Source: Persicaria tinctoria (taxonomy: Eukaryota; Streptophyta; Magnoliopsida; Caryophyllales; Polygonaceae). From it: a DNA stretch of 64,000 nt. How positions within the stretch are numbered: position 1 is the first letter of the stretch; each line of letters begins with the position of its first letter. Below the pieces are notes generated by a model. That model was given only the letters and a program-made list of their open reading frames with translations. It was not told the DNA's origin and ran no database searches. Of this stretch, positions 1-12,040 are shown piece by piece. The position numbers and the translations under genes were made by a program. Location of the stretch: contig JBANSL010000004.1 in assembly GCA_037127255.1 (NCBI GenBank), positions 7,378,001 through 7,442,000 on the forward strand. The letters run 5' to 3'.

Positions 1-2425
1 ACCAACTTTCCAAAGCCAATACCGTAAACATTTTTTAGACCTTCAATTTTAGCAAATCATGTATCAACCACCAAGGGCAAACTGTCATATTATTTTCTCT
101 TGATCCAAATCCCCTAGGCTATATATGTAGTGAATGCTGATGAAAAATCCAGTATTATAGTTCCAACTCAAGTTTCTAGCAGCAAGGCAAGAAACTCAGA
201 GGAAAAGAATGGCCACATGGCCCACATCCATGCAAGATTTTTCAGCCATAAATAACATTCCAGCCTCCAGAGTCTATGGCCCAAAACTGAAGATGAGAGT
301 AACCTCGTCGCTCTAGAAGCTTGCACATTACTAGAATGTGATTTTGCACGCTTGAATCGTAATTATGGGCTCCTTTAGGTGCAAGTTGCTAAACCAACTT
401 AGGTTATTTTTCTACTCAACGTTTACTGTAGAAATAGAAAGTGATTCTGATTGATTTTAAAGCTTTGGAATTGCATAATTTCAGTCTGGATGACAAGGTC
501 CAACCTTTTGGATTTTCACATTGTTTTGATCTAACCAGTACTCCATTGAAGTTGCTTCATAGCTTCTATCATGTCAACTCAGTTTCATATATTGGTGGTA
601 GTGTTAATATTTCCTAAATAAACAAATGGAAGCTCTTCAACTTGCCTGATGATTGTTTGTGTCCAAACTGTGGCAGTGTGGCCTAACTCAAGTTCTTAGT
701 TTCATGGTGGTTTCTGGATTCTGAAAGAGTAACAATGAATCCTTACACTCAACAGGACGTATGACTCAAATTAAACTTCCAATCTGTCACAGAAGAGGTC
801 ATTCCTGGACCCGTCATTGGCTCTAAGGAGGCTCCAAAGACTTGTCTGCTTGCATTCGCTTTCATATGGCGCAATCTTCTCAATGCTTATGCTACATCTA
901 CTGCTCTCAATCCAAACTGGTACAATTCCTTTCTAGTTTATATTTCAAGGCTTTATTTTGTTTCCTTGTTTTTTTTTTTCATACTTCCTATGCGCATTAT
1001 TGATTGACGAAAACCACAGGGAATGGCATTGACAAAAGGCGCAATCTTGGGCTGTTGGCTTTGCAAGCACAAACCCGGAATCCGTGAAATCGTAGAACCA
1101 AGTACCTTGTTTCTAACAACTTTGAAAAATCCAAACTTGTTGCTCAAAAACCTATGCCATGAGCAGCTAACTATGACAATTTTTTCGTGCACCGGTCAGT
1201 GTTGCATTCGACTTGTTATAAGTTTTACATTGTTTTCGCTTGTTCGTGGAGCAAGTTATCAAGCTTCATCTTCATCATTCTCAAAACCCAAGATATGATT
1301 CTTATCCTTCTACATTCTTATGGAGAAGGATAAAGGATAGCTGATATGAAATGCGTGTAATTATTGACTTTTGTGAGGCTGTCGTTTTCACTTTGTGTGT
1401 CCGACTAATCTAATCCGGCTACGTCAGTTGGGTCGGGTGTACCCACTCCGTTGCGTTTACATGGGTTAGGAGAATCGGAGATGGTTCCGATTTCCGATTC
1501 CGGCTGATGGATGAATGGATGATGACACGAAGAACCCTAGGAAATTGAAAATTTGATTGATTTTGGTGCAGAAATCCGAAGACCCGCGAAATGGATTTTA
1601 ACGGTAGGGGGTGGAACGAAACGAGAAATGGGCCGGGTCGGAAGAGGACACGTGTACGGTGAGATTGGGCCTCCTTGACTGGTCAAAGGGGACATTATTT
1701 AACATGGGAAATTGCTTTAGGAAACGCAATGCGGGCCCCACTATTTTGCATTTGGTACTTGAACAACTGCCTCATCTCTTGTCTTTGTCCTCATTTTTAA
1801 ATTAATTGTGCATCTCATTTGTTTTAGTTTTTCTAATTATTCACATCCAAAGTTTATTTTAATAATTCCTATAATTAGTGCTTTATTATGGATTTATGTC
1901 CTTAAACATGATCAACACTCTGTGTGGACTTTACCAATATCTCACCTCACCTTCAAACCTATTTTTCTAGTAAGTTTTACCATGTATGCTTATCGGTCAC
2001 CCAACGGTTGGTAAAATCTGAACTACGATTAACCTAATTTTGACTCAAAAACATTTGATTTTTGAAGAAGCAATAATTTATTACCCAATAATGTTCTTTT
2101 TTATGAGATTTAAAAGTTTAGGATGAGAAAACAATGAAGTTGAGTCCGAGGAGAACCAAAGTTGGGTCACTTTGTTTGCCATATGTCCCCTTCTACTTCA
2201 AGATGTGTGATCCCTAAATTTCCGGCTGCCATTAGGTGCCGATGAAGGGCTAAAGCCTTGGAGCGTCGTCGTAGAGTCACAAAAATCAGCCTTGCATGCC
2301 CCCCTGCACAGTCATGAACATGGTTATTAAGATCTCGATCTGGATCATAGAATCTCGTGATCCTAGACTAGCTTCTGATCCAGATCGTGTGTAAATACTC
2401 GTTGATGTTAGGATCGGGATATGAT
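1..2425. other. Intergenic DNA, no confident gene
   Basis: No reading frame here resembles a known protein. A pyrimidine-rich tract ending in CCCCTAG at about 117 is followed by an open frame of about 48 codons (118-262, plus strand, ending TAA). It could be the last exon of a gene starting left of the window, but I cannot name it. A CACGTG G-box core lies near 1647. Short open frames at 1023-1298, 1611-1805 and 1808-2014 have ordinary composition and no domain I recognise, so I do not call them genes. Confidence 0.4.
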
Positions 2426-2472
2426 CGGTTAGGATCGTAAGATCCTATGCTAGGATCTTACGATCCTAACCG
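2426..2472. repeat. Perfect 22-bp inverted repeat (hairpin)
   Basis: The arms 2426-2447 and 2451-2472 are exact reverse complements of 22 bp, separated by the 3-nt loop TGC. The arms are built from GATCCTA/TAGGATC words. The surrounding 150 bp also carries GATCTGGATC near 2337 and its inverse GATCCAGATC near 2387, so the block is rich in palindromes. Confidence 0.9.
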
Positions 2473-2484
2473 GTCTCCTAGCCA

Positions 2485-2521
2485 TATAAAGTATTGCTAA
2501 GATTCCTAGCAATACTTTATA
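2485..2521. repeat. Perfect 15-bp inverted repeat (hairpin)
   Basis: The arms 2485-2499 and 2507-2521 are exact 15-bp reverse complements with a 7-nt loop. It lies 12 bp after the previous hairpin, so two perfect stem-loops stand side by side. Confidence 0.9.
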
Positions 2522-3479
2522 ATGTGATGTTATATGTTATTTTTGTTTGGAATTTGGGATTGTAAGCTTACAATAAAGAACATGAGACCCTTAATTTGTA
2601 TTTTTGAACCATCTCCCAAGTGGACAGTTCAATTTATTTTTTGTTTTCATACTTGATAGGGTTCGTTTGGTATAAATTTTGAAAAGATAAATGAAAACGA
2701 GGTGAATATAGTTTATTTGTAATTCAAAATATATCGATAGAAATTTTAATCATCACCCGACCCTTGGTAAAAATTGAAACCCTAAGTCTCATTCTAATTC
2801 ATTCATTGTCGACCCTTCTGAACTCCACTACTTGAAATAAAGAAGAAATTAGGGTGGAAAAGGCAAGCACTTGGGGTGCGATATTTTGGAGTTCTTGGTG
2901 GTGACAAGCAGCTATTATTGTACCTTTTAAGACGTTTCCTTGACTAATTATGACTGTTACGTGGTTATTATCGGACTATGTTAGTTACTTAGTTCGTTTA
3001 ATGGAAAAAACGATTAGTTTTGTTTTAAAATCAAGGTATTTGTTTAGTATGATTCCATCTTAAAGCCTTGCCTTGATCCTACATTATGATCTTGATCCTA
3101 CAAACTTGGATCATGAATAATCCATCCGGCAGGGGCCAAACGAGACTAGATTATCAACCTATCAAAATTCATTTTATAGCTTCTTTTGAGCAGTTTTCTC
3201 CATTTTAGATTTTTCTTGTTTCTTTTATTCAGATTTATTCTTGATCCTTTGATTTTTGGATCCAATTATTCAGCAATTATTTAGTTTTTTAGTTGGAAAA
3301 GTTTTCTACATTTTGATCATTGATTTTTTTTAAAAAAATTCCTAGTACAGTGCACCAACTACTCCTTGAATTTGGTAAATAAATAGAGGTCCGGAATTCG
3401 AACGGGGGACCTTTGAGCACTACCCACAAGTCCTTTTTGGTTAAACCATATACTCCACCAACACATTAATTGTCAATAC
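2522..3479. other. Intergenic AT-rich DNA
   Basis: I see no coding frame or intact transposon end. GATCCTA words recur near 3065-3110, recalling the hairpin block upstream. Confidence 0.4.
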
Positions 3480-4481
3480 TAGAGGTGGCAATTCGGTTGT
3501 TCGGGTCAGAATCGGGTATATTTATTCAGGTTCGGTCATATGTCGGATTGGGTCATATGTCGGTTATACTGTATATTCAGTCGGGTTTGGGTCGGGTCAG
3601 TTTTCGGGTTGGATAAGTTCGGATCAAATGGATTTCGGGTTGGGTCAAGCCGGGTCACATTAAGTTTTATTATAAAATGATGATTTTTTGTTGTTTATCT
3701 TAATTATTGACTATTAAAGTTCATGTTATTTGAGTATTTAAAAATAAAAAAATTAAAGTAATTATAAGGAAGAGTCGGGTCTTGTTCGGGTAGGGTCAAG
3801 AACGGGTTGGGTATGGGTCGGGTCGGGTTTGTTTATCTTCGTGCCCATTTGGGTATCGGGTCAAAATGGATCGGGGTTGGGTTCAGATTGTGCATGGCAC
3901 TAGATTTTCAGATTTCGATCAGATCTGAGTTCAGATGGGTCGGATCGGATCAAATTTTGGCAGCTCACGAAGTCAATACTATCTTTCGTTCATTTGCAAG
4001 CTTTCCAAAGAGTTCAAAGATATGACCCAAAACCCTACCGTATTTGATTTGGCTTGTGGTGATTCAATGCCGGAAAGGACTAACATGAACTTAAAACAAA
4101 AATTGATTTATACGGATTACTCGTAGTTTAGACATACTCCGTACTTTTCAACCCAACTGGATTTGACTTGTGTTGATTCAACCCAATAATAAGTCGACCT
4201 CAATATATGTGACCTGATTACTCCGATAACAACCTAGAAACTAACCAACCTATATGATGATCCGATCCAAATTCGATCGATTTGACTCAAATTTAATTAG
4301 ATTCGATATTGATGCGAATCCAAACCAATGTTCTAAAAACGTTAGACATATCTTTGGCGGTGAGAGACCGTCTAACGTTTAGGCGATGCCCGCCTAGATC
4401 TAGGAAGAAGGGGATCGATCGCCTAGTGTCTAGGCAGAATTTTTAGAACAATGACCCAAACTGACCCGATTTCCACCTCTA
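3480..4481. mobile_element. Non-autonomous TIR element with TCGGGT-rich ends
   Basis: The left end TAGAGGTGGCAATTCGG and the reverse complement of the right end, TAGAGGTGGAAATCGGG, form imperfect terminal inverted repeats. The left 400 bp is filled with degenerate TCGGGT/TCGGGTT words. I could not find a matching target duplication (flanks GTCAATAC and CACTCATG), so the superfamily is uncertain; hAT is likely from the end sequence. It encodes nothing recognisable and carries a nested MITE at 4326-4453. Confidence 0.6.
4326..4453. mobile_element. hAT MITE nested in the TIR element
   Basis: The ends CAATGTTCTAAAAA and TTTTTAGAACAATG are inverted repeats. The 8-bp flanks ATCCAAAC and ACCCAAAC match at 7 of 8 positions, which is the hAT target-duplication length. 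It is 128 bp long, has no coding capacity, and belongs to the same family as the element at 5314-6497. Confidence 0.75.
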
Positions 4482-5313
4482 CACTCATGTATGTCCCTCT
4501 ATACGCACACTGAGAAGTGTGTAGGCATGTAATATGCATATAACGTTAAAACTTAAAAAATGGTTTGTTATGAGATTGATGCTCTCCTCATTGGGAAGGT
4601 CTACTTTGCGTCGAATAGTTCCAATAAATATGAGGTAAAACATCTATTCAAAAGGGCTTGAATTTTTACTTGCTATCCATTCTAAGCGATCCATTCAAAG
4701 TTTTATACCTCTCATTACTAGATACAAAATTGTTAGTGTGTAAGATTTCTATTCGATTTCGATCATGAAATCAACCAAAATAGGATATAGATTTCATATA
4801 ATTCAAACCCTAATTTTATACCGAAGACTAAATTTGGTCCATTAGCGTCTTCGTAGCGGAACCGTTAATCAACTTCTCGCCCCTTTAGCTTTTTCCTTGA
4901 TTTGTCTCTGATGGATGAGACTCTCTACTGTCTTTCTCTTTTCACTTCAGGGACGTTACAAGTTGTCAGGGAGAGGACGAAGAAAACCGTACAAATAAAA
5001 GAAGAAGAATAATCGTTCTCTTCTTTTCTTTTATTTTCTTTTCCTTTTTTTCCCTTTTAATAAATCTCATTATATTAATTTTATGAGAAAAACAAACTTT
5101 AATATATTATAGGCAATGGATGAGGGAGTATATTATAAACTCCTGGATTTAATTCCTTAACTGAGACCGGTCCATCACGGTATCAACTCTTATATTAAAT
5201 CAAACAACATAATATACATGGACCAAATACTCAATTAAACCTAGACACATGAGATGTGCACATCAAATGTTTATAAGCATTCTAACATAGTGTGTCTAAA
5301 AAGATCTCATAGT
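4482..5313. other. Intergenic DNA
   Basis: AT-rich sequence without a recognisable gene or complete repeat end. Confidence 0.35.
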
Positions 5314-6497
5314 CAATGTTCCAAAAAACGTTTGGCGGGTGCTTGGCGGTAGGGTAGGGTCAAGGGTCTAGGCGGGCTCTAGGCAGGTCTTTGCAGTCTA
5401 GGCGGGTTTTTATGACCTTGACTGATACGGGGTTAGCTAGCCGTAGGATGGCCCGATCTTCGACAATCAAATGCGGGACCATCCAAGACACCTTCGGACA
5501 CACCTATACTTGGGGATGGACCTATGATTCGAGATCACGAGAATGATATCATCCTCAAGAGGAAGAAGAAGGCTCCACCTTGGGTCGTTCGTTTTTGGGT
5601 TCGTTCATGCACAGTTGACAGCTTTTCGGCGTCTCAGTAAAATGAGTCGTACGGATTCAAAATTTATCGGATTAGATCGTGCTATACCTTGTCGGAACGA
5701 GGACAAAGAGATCTACAACTTTACTGTTGAAGGTTTTTCCAGATTCGACCTAGAGCTTGGCCGAAAATCACATTCTTTGGGCTGTCACTGTTTTAGACGG
5801 GAAATTCTTAAGTGTTGGAACTCTTTTTATTCCTATTTTTAGAGGCCTTATTTACTTAAGTTATTTTTAGTATTTTAGGGATTTAAGTTAATTTATATTA
5901 TATTTATTATTTTCATTAAAATAAGCTCTAGGGTTTTCTATATTAGAACGGCTGATTCCTCCATTGTAACTCAAACGTCTCTTTTATGAAAATTGCAGTT
6001 TGTGTGAAACACAATTGAGAGAAAGTCAATCGATTCGAAGCGTCGCTCATCGATTGCAACTCTTGGTATAGATCTTGCTTGGTTTGCTTTGAGTTCGTCA
6101 ACCTCGCGAGAGCTTGGTGATCCAGGTAATCACAAGTCCCCTCCTTGTGCCTCCAAGTTGTCCGCTTGGTTGTGTTGTGTAAGGTTGTAGAGGCGGGCTT
6201 TATAGTCGTTGGTATTTGGTTCCTACCCTCTTAGGAGGCCTTGGGTCTTTGCCTCGTTCTATTTTAGTTCGAATCAGTCCTTATCGGTCGAGTCTTTATT
6301 GTTTCTTTGTTTCGAGTCTTGCTGCGTTTTGTTCTTGTTCTTGAGTCTTTGCTTCCGTTCTTGTCTTTGTGTCTTGATTGTCGAAGATCGGGACATCCTA
6401 CGGCTAACCCCGTATCATTGACGGTCTTGGCGGTGGGGTGAGTTCAAGGGTTTAGACGGGGGTCTAGGCGGGTCTTGAAGGGTTTTTTAGAACAGTG
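5314..6497. mobile_element. hAT MITE interrupted by a 995-bp element
   Basis: The ends CAATGTTCCAAAAAACG and the reverse complement of TTTTTTAGAACAGTG form terminal inverted repeats. The flanks carry an exact 8-bp duplication CTCATAGT (5306-5313 and 6498-6505), diagnostic of hAT insertion. Without the inner insertion the MITE is about 184 bp, close to its relative at 4326-4453. Confidence 0.8.
5423..6417. mobile_element. Inner TG...CA element, solo LTR or TIR transposon
   Basis: It begins TGATACGGGG, ends CCCCGTATCA, and is flanked by an exact 5-bp duplication TTGAC (5418-5422 and 6418-6422). About 40 bp at each end are near-perfect inverted repeats, differing by a 4-bp insertion and one mismatch. 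TG...CA ends with a 5-bp duplication fit a solo LTR, but 40-bp inverted termini are unusual for an LTR. The open frames inside (5543-5842 and 6209-6421) do not resemble transposase or gag. Confidence 0.7.
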
Positions 6498-6505
6498 CTC
6501 ATAGT

Positions 6506-7322
6506 CAATCAAATTATATCTTGAAAGATATATTATCCCTAAATAATATATATGAGATAGATCCAGTGTAAACACCTCTTATGATGTGAAATGTGAACAA
6601 ACTGTTACTATAATTATTCGTTTGACGTAATATAATTATTCATATGTACGTGTAAATAGTTTTTTCATATGAAAATTATTCGTCGGTTGCAATATGATTA
6701 TCCGTAGTTATTCGTATGAGTTATGTACGAATAATCATGTTGTTTTAAACGAATAATTTTACTCCTCAAAATTTCCTTTAAATCTCAACCGTTGATTTTT
6801 TAATCCAACACTTCAGATTTATTCACAAATTATACCGTAAGAAGTGTTTACAAATGATCTATTGCCTCTATATATTCTCTCTCACAAACCCTAGATTGCT
6901 TATCCAATTAAAGCCTCATCTTTTTCTTATGCTATTTTAACCAATAAGCATAAGATATACATAAGAAGACATTCTAAAGAATACATCATAATCCCTAGAT
7001 TGAACGATAAAAGCAACTTTTAATGCTATTATGAAATTGCTTAACGAATGGACAGTAATCTAATCCAATTTACATTGTCATAAATCATGAACTATTATTA
7101 ATTATCGTAAATCAGGCACAGAACCAGAAATTAAAATATTCGAATAGGCTAAATAGGCTAACTTTTCCTCGTTAACAAAACCCTTAATTTAATTAATAAA
7201 TAAATAAATTTTTATTAATTTACCTATTAAAAAAAATGAGACGGGCTCCAACCCGCCTCCGATTCCGTCCTTGTCATAAATACAATTTATCTAACCTATT
7301 TCTTAAATGTATAGATAAAATA
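6506..7322. other. Intergenic AT-rich DNA
   Basis: I see no gene or complete repeat end. TATTCGT/ACGAATA words recur near 6615-6750 without a clear period. Confidence 0.35.
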
Positions 7323-7538
7323 TACTTCTTCCCCCGTTACTTAAAACTTGTTATTTTAATTAGAAACCGACACACTTATTAAGAAAGCAAACAAAAATAC
7401 ACTTATACCTCTAATTATTACTCTATTTTTTACTATATCAAAAACTACAACTACCAACTATCTAATAATTACGAGGACAATTTTGTAAAGTGGATGATAA
7501 CATATCTAAAATGACAAGTTTTTTTAACAGAGGGAGTA
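7323..7538. mobile_element. Stowaway-like MITE
   Basis: It runs from TACTTCTTCCCCCGTT to AACAGAGGGAGTA, with inverted ends related to the CTCCCTCCGT Stowaway terminus and TA at both edges. It belongs to the same subfamily as 17305-17572 and 55077-55815: all share the internal words CAAACAAAAATACACTTA and AATTATTACTCTATTTTT or close variants. Confidence 0.7.
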
Positions 7539-7542
7539 TTTA

Positions 7543-8027
7543 GACCTCGTTTGGTTACACGTGGGAAGTAGACTTCCTAGGAAGTAACTTCTCGGGATAT
7601 ATAATTTCCATGAATTCTACTTCATGGGATATGTAAAAATATGTTTGGTTGGAAATAATTTCCCATAAATTCAATTCCTATGTTTTGTTTGGTTAAATAT
7701 GGAATTTTCATAGTAATTTATTTAAAATTACTCTTGTAACCTTTTGCTTTTTGTTTAAAATCAAAATCTATATGGGCAAATTGGAGATTTTGTTTATAAA
7801 AAATAAATTTTATAGGAGATTTGAAAAAAAAAAGAATGGAGGAAGTAGATCTTACCTACCCCCTCCATGTTAAGTTAAATTCCACCATTTCATGGGAATT
7901 TAAATTCATAGAAATTGAAATTCCTGGATTTTCCCATTTTAAAAAAAACATACCAAACACATGTATTGACTCCTAGTTCTTGGGATTTTGAACTTCACGG
8001 GAAGTAGAGAGCTAACCAAACGAACCC
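7543..8027. mobile_element. Tourist/Harbinger-like MITE
   Basis: The inverted ends GACCTCGTTTGGTTA and TAACCAAACGAACCC are flanked by the 3-bp duplication TTA (7540-7542, 8028-8030), typical of PIF/Harbinger elements. It lies 4 bp from the end of the Stowaway at 7323-7538 and is a close relative of the copy at 55155-55636. Confidence 0.75.
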
Positions 8028-8030
8028 TTA

Positions 8031-8845
8031 ATTAGAAAGGCAAACACTAGAAGAAAATAGATAAATCCTAAACAAATATTTAAAAATTGGCTAATGAATG
8101 AATCTAGTAAAAATTCATTTCAAATGTTAAAGACATAAGCTAGAAAATTCATGATAAATATAGCAAGGAAAAGAGGGCGTGTAATCCACGTGCGGGTAAA
8201 AGCGAGTGGAGGAAAAGCAGTTGGCATGCGTATCAAAAGTAGGACTTTTGAGGATGAACATGCTCCTTAAATTTTCCACTTGCCAATGAATGATTCCCCA
8301 TCAGTCCATCCATCGCCATTAACGTTAATTAATTAATTAATTAATTACTGTCATTGATATTAATAATTAAATTAAAGTTAAGCCTTCATGGTGGTGTAGT
8401 GATTTCACTTTATCTTGTGGTCCTCATTTCCTTAATGCTGGTCTTACGGATTCCTTTCCATTAATTTTAAATGATTTTATTATATTTTTGATTGATTAGG
8501 GCACGCACATATATATGCTTAATTGCAAGAGGACAAATGTTACATAAATTAACACAATGCTTAATTAATTGAAGTTAGTATGATGTTATACCGTATAAAT
8601 TTAGTTGTTAGAGTAGTTGATACAAAATAACCAACGAGAGAGTAGAAATCAAAAAGTTATGAAAAGCTTTGGATGACCGAGTTATTCAAAATCTAATTTC
8701 CAAAATTAATTAAGTTAAAATCTTATTTTTATATCATAAAATTACTAAATAATTCGAAAGCTAAAAGCTCCTAATAGCTGCTTACATTATCAGATAATGG
8801 AGCATAAATCCCATGAAAATCACAGTATTTAGGACTTTGCCTCTT
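8031..8845. other. Intergenic DNA with a TTAA microsatellite
   Basis: About six tandem AATT/TTAA units lie at 8324-8346. I see no gene. Confidence 0.5.
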
Positions 8846-8853
8846 TGCACAAT

Positions 8854-10177
8854 TAGGGCTGTTATCTGAGCCGAACAGCTCGAGCTCGGCTCGGGCTCGG
8901 CTCGTTCGAAATGGGTAAACAAGCCGAGCCTGAACAATGTTTATAGCTCGTGTCGAGCCCGAGCCGAGCCCAAAAGCTCGAGTGTTTTAATTTTCCAAAA
9001 ATACCCCTAGGGTTATTATAATGAGTTGTCGCCTCCCTCCTTCAGTCTTTCACATGTGTGCCGCCTCCCTCTTCCAGCGTTTGCCTTATCTTTCACTTAT
9101 TCTCCAAATCTCCAGTTCAGGCCTCCTGTTTTCACCAAATCATCGGTAAGGAAATCTCTAGGTCAGTGTTTCTTCCCTCTTCCCCCTTCACCCTTCTTCC
9201 GGCGGCGACAAGTTGCTGGTATCAGGTAAGTTTCGCACACCTTCCAGCGACGATTTCCTAGCGGCGGCAAGCGTAGGAGAAGATGGATCTGAAGAAAGTG
9301 AAGAAGAGTAGGCCCTCAAATTCGAGATCCGGAGGCGGCGGCGGCAAGCGTCGGAGACGGATCTGAGGAAGGTGAAGAAGAGCAGGCCCTCGAGTTCGAG
9401 ATCCGGCGATGGCGGCGGCAAGCGGAGACGAATCTGAAGAAGGTGATCGAAGACGTTGAGTATCACGCCCTCCGGTACGTTCGAGATCCTCTAGGGTTCC
9501 TTCTTGGCTTCGAGTCCCCAACCAAGTTCTTCATCTTATTCCCTCGATCTATCCTGTCTTCAAATACAGAACGTCTATCATGTCTGGGTTTCTTCCTGGC
9601 TTCAAATACAGAACGTCTTCAAATACAGAACTTGGTTGATGCTTTGATCCAAGTTCTTCCTGGCTTCGGATAGATTGATGCTTTGATTCTGCTTAGATTT
9701 TGTATAAATTAAGATTTGGGATTACTTAGTTGTTGAGTCCTATTTCTGTTTTGTGGTATTTGAAGGTTTTTTGCTTCGATTTTGTATAAAATTAAGAGAG
9801 TTGGGATTACTGCTTCTATAATTTTGCATTTGCTTATCCATTGTTGAAGGGTTATGGATTTGTATTTGGTGAATGGGTGTTCTGCTTGTTTTAGGACTGC
9901 TACTGTAATTTTGCATTTAGGGTTTTAGCTACCAACCGAGCTCGAACGAGCCTGAACGAGCCCAACTGACGAGCTCGAACGAGCTCAAGCTTGTTCGTTT
10001 GGCTTGTTCGAGCCTTTACAAGCCGAGCTCGAGTTTACCCTTGGGCTCGCGAGCCGAGCTTGAGCGTCAAAACAAGCTCGAAAAATTTTTGGGCTCGAGC
10101 TCGGCTCGGCTCGTTTCCCGTTCGAGCCAAGCTTGAACATGTCAAGCTCGGCTCGTTCGGCTCGAATATCACCCCTA
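8854..10177. mobile_element. Non-autonomous hAT element with GAGCCGAGC-rich ends
   Basis: The left end TAGGGCTGTTATCTGAGCC and the inverted right end TAGGGGTGATATTCGAGCC are terminal inverted repeats. The flanks carry an exact 8-bp duplication TGCACAAT (8846-8853, 10178-10185). The subterminal 150-250 bp on each side is packed with GAGCTCG/GGCTCGG words on opposite strands. The core (about 9010-9900) looks like a promoter or 5' UTR with a triplicated GC-rich segment. I see no transposase domain. Confidence 0.85.
9261..9450 (+). repeat. Tandem triplet of about 75 bp inside the hAT element
   Basis: Three units start at 9261, 9338 and 9412, each opening GCGGCGGCAAGCG and continuing through a GGATCTGA-type core. 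The third unit is truncated. The units differ by small indels and substitutions. Confidence 0.8.
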
Positions 10178-10376
10178 TGCACAATGATCCCATCCCTTAT
10201 ATAAAACTTTGCAAAAACCGCCCAATATTATTCTCATATTATACTATGAAAAAGTCCATCAATAACTTCTTTTATTCATCTATTCACAACAACAGAAAGT
10301 GATATTAAAATTATTCAACCCATATCTCTTTCTCGGAGAATGAGAAATTAACAAAACCCCAACAAATGTTGAAATA

Positions 10377-12040
10377 AAAAATGTTATGTTCAGAAGACAA
10401 ATCTCCTGGTCCAAATGGATACCCTCATGAATTTTATACCAAGTACTGGAATATATATAGTTGGACCTTTGCAGGGTCGGCCTTGATGTTTTTAGGGCTA
10501 TAGACGGAAAAAAAAATAAGGCCCTTTACTACAAATTTAGTGACAAATTATATTTTAAAATACATTATTTTAAAATATAAATTTTAAACTTAATTTAATA
10601 CTAGTAAACTTGAGTTATATTTTCATCACTAATTAATGATTCGTAGTATACATCTAATGTTATACATTGTCATTTTACGATTCAAAGCAGCGATTTTATG
10701 CCATTATACTTATTTACTTGAGGTTAATAGATTTCCCTATTAGTGGTATAAAAAGAATGAGAGACTTTACTAGTGATAAATAAAGTTCGAAAAGTATTTT
10801 TTTTACAATGTCTTCGTTTTTTCGATTGTAATTAAAGTTAAACTTAACACCTAACAATATCAAAATTGGCCATACAAATAATTTTTTTTTACTAAAAAAC
10901 CACCTTGTATTATTTGTAAAAATCGAAATTAAGATAAGGTTATCTTGGGCTATATCCGTCATTTATTCACTTAGATTGAAGATTAAATAAGTTATCAAGT
11001 TATGTGACAAAGTACGTGTTTTGTTTATATCATAACATTAATGGTTTTTTTTACTTATACATACAAAAATATTTATATACACATTACCTTAATTATATAC
11101 ATTATACATTTTTTTACGGGGCCCTTCCTGGATCGGGGGCTCGAGGCGGCGGCCTCTTGGGCCTATGCCCAAGGCCGGCTCTGGACCTTCGGTCTACAAA
11201 GTGATAAAATCTTTCTTCCACTATGGGAGCCTTCTCAGAGAAATAAATCAAACCTTTATAGCACCCTTATCCTGAAAACAGATAATCCTGTTAATATCTA
11301 CCACTATATAGACCCATAAGTTTATGTAATACTATTTATAAAGTAATAACAAAAATTCTGGCAAACAGGTTAAAACCAATTCTTCCGAGCCTCATTATCC
11401 CACTCCAAGGTGCTTTTGTGGAAGGGAGATCTATTCAGGATAACACTCTTATAGGCCACGAAATATTTCATACCTTCCAAAAACAAAAAGGTAAAATGGG
11501 CTGGATGACCTTAAAATTAGACATGGAAAAAACTTATGACAAAATCAACTGGTCTTATATTAAAGTAGTATTAACTAAATTTGGTTTTCACCCCCTATGG
11601 ATTAATTGGGTAATGACTTGCCTGACAACCCTTACCTTTTGCGTCTTAGTTAATAATGCCCCGGGAAAGCAATTTAACCCAACAGGGGAATAAGACAGGG
11701 TGATCCTTTAGCTCCATACATCTTTGTGTTAGTAATGGAAAATTTAGCCAGAGAACTTCATCAAGAGGCTCTGCTAGATGACGCTCTTGTGGGCATCAAA
11801 CTTAAAAAAAAAATGCTACCCCTATCCCTTTTTTTACTTTTGCCAACGACACTATCATCTTCGCTAGAGCAGCTCACACGAGTCTCAATACTATACAAAA
11901 TATGATATTTTTTCTTTCAAATATATCAGGATTAACCATAAATTATAACAAAAGCTTTATTCAATTCTCAACTAATGTTAACCCAAATTTAGCTTCTTAC
12001 CTTGCTCATCATATGAGAATCCTCATCTCCAAATCTATTG
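10377..12040 (+). pseudogene. L1-type LINE reverse transcriptase, broken
   Basis: This is a remnant of a plant L1-like non-LTR retrotransposon. The first part (10377-10471) reads a KSPGPNG-type motif found upstream of the L1 reverse transcriptase fingers. After a hAT insertion the frame resumes near 11300 with YRPISLC, KILANRLKP and QGAFVEGRSIQDN, then MTLKLDMEKTYDKINW, and after a frameshift near 11690 GIRQGDPLAPYIFV. The catalytic box reads FANDTIIFA near 11838, with Asn in place of the first of the usual two Asp residues, so catalysis is lost even apart from the frameshifts. There is no endonuclease domain and no clear poly(A) tail. Confidence 0.85.
10472..11183. mobile_element. hAT non-autonomous element inside the LINE
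   Basis: The ends CAGGGTCGGCCTTG and the inverse of CAAGGCCGGCTCTG are terminal inverted repeats. The 8-bp flanks GACCTTTG and GACCTTCG match at 7 of 8 positions. LINE sequence lies on both sides, so insertion came after the LINE. The interior is AT-rich and non-coding. Confidence 0.85.
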
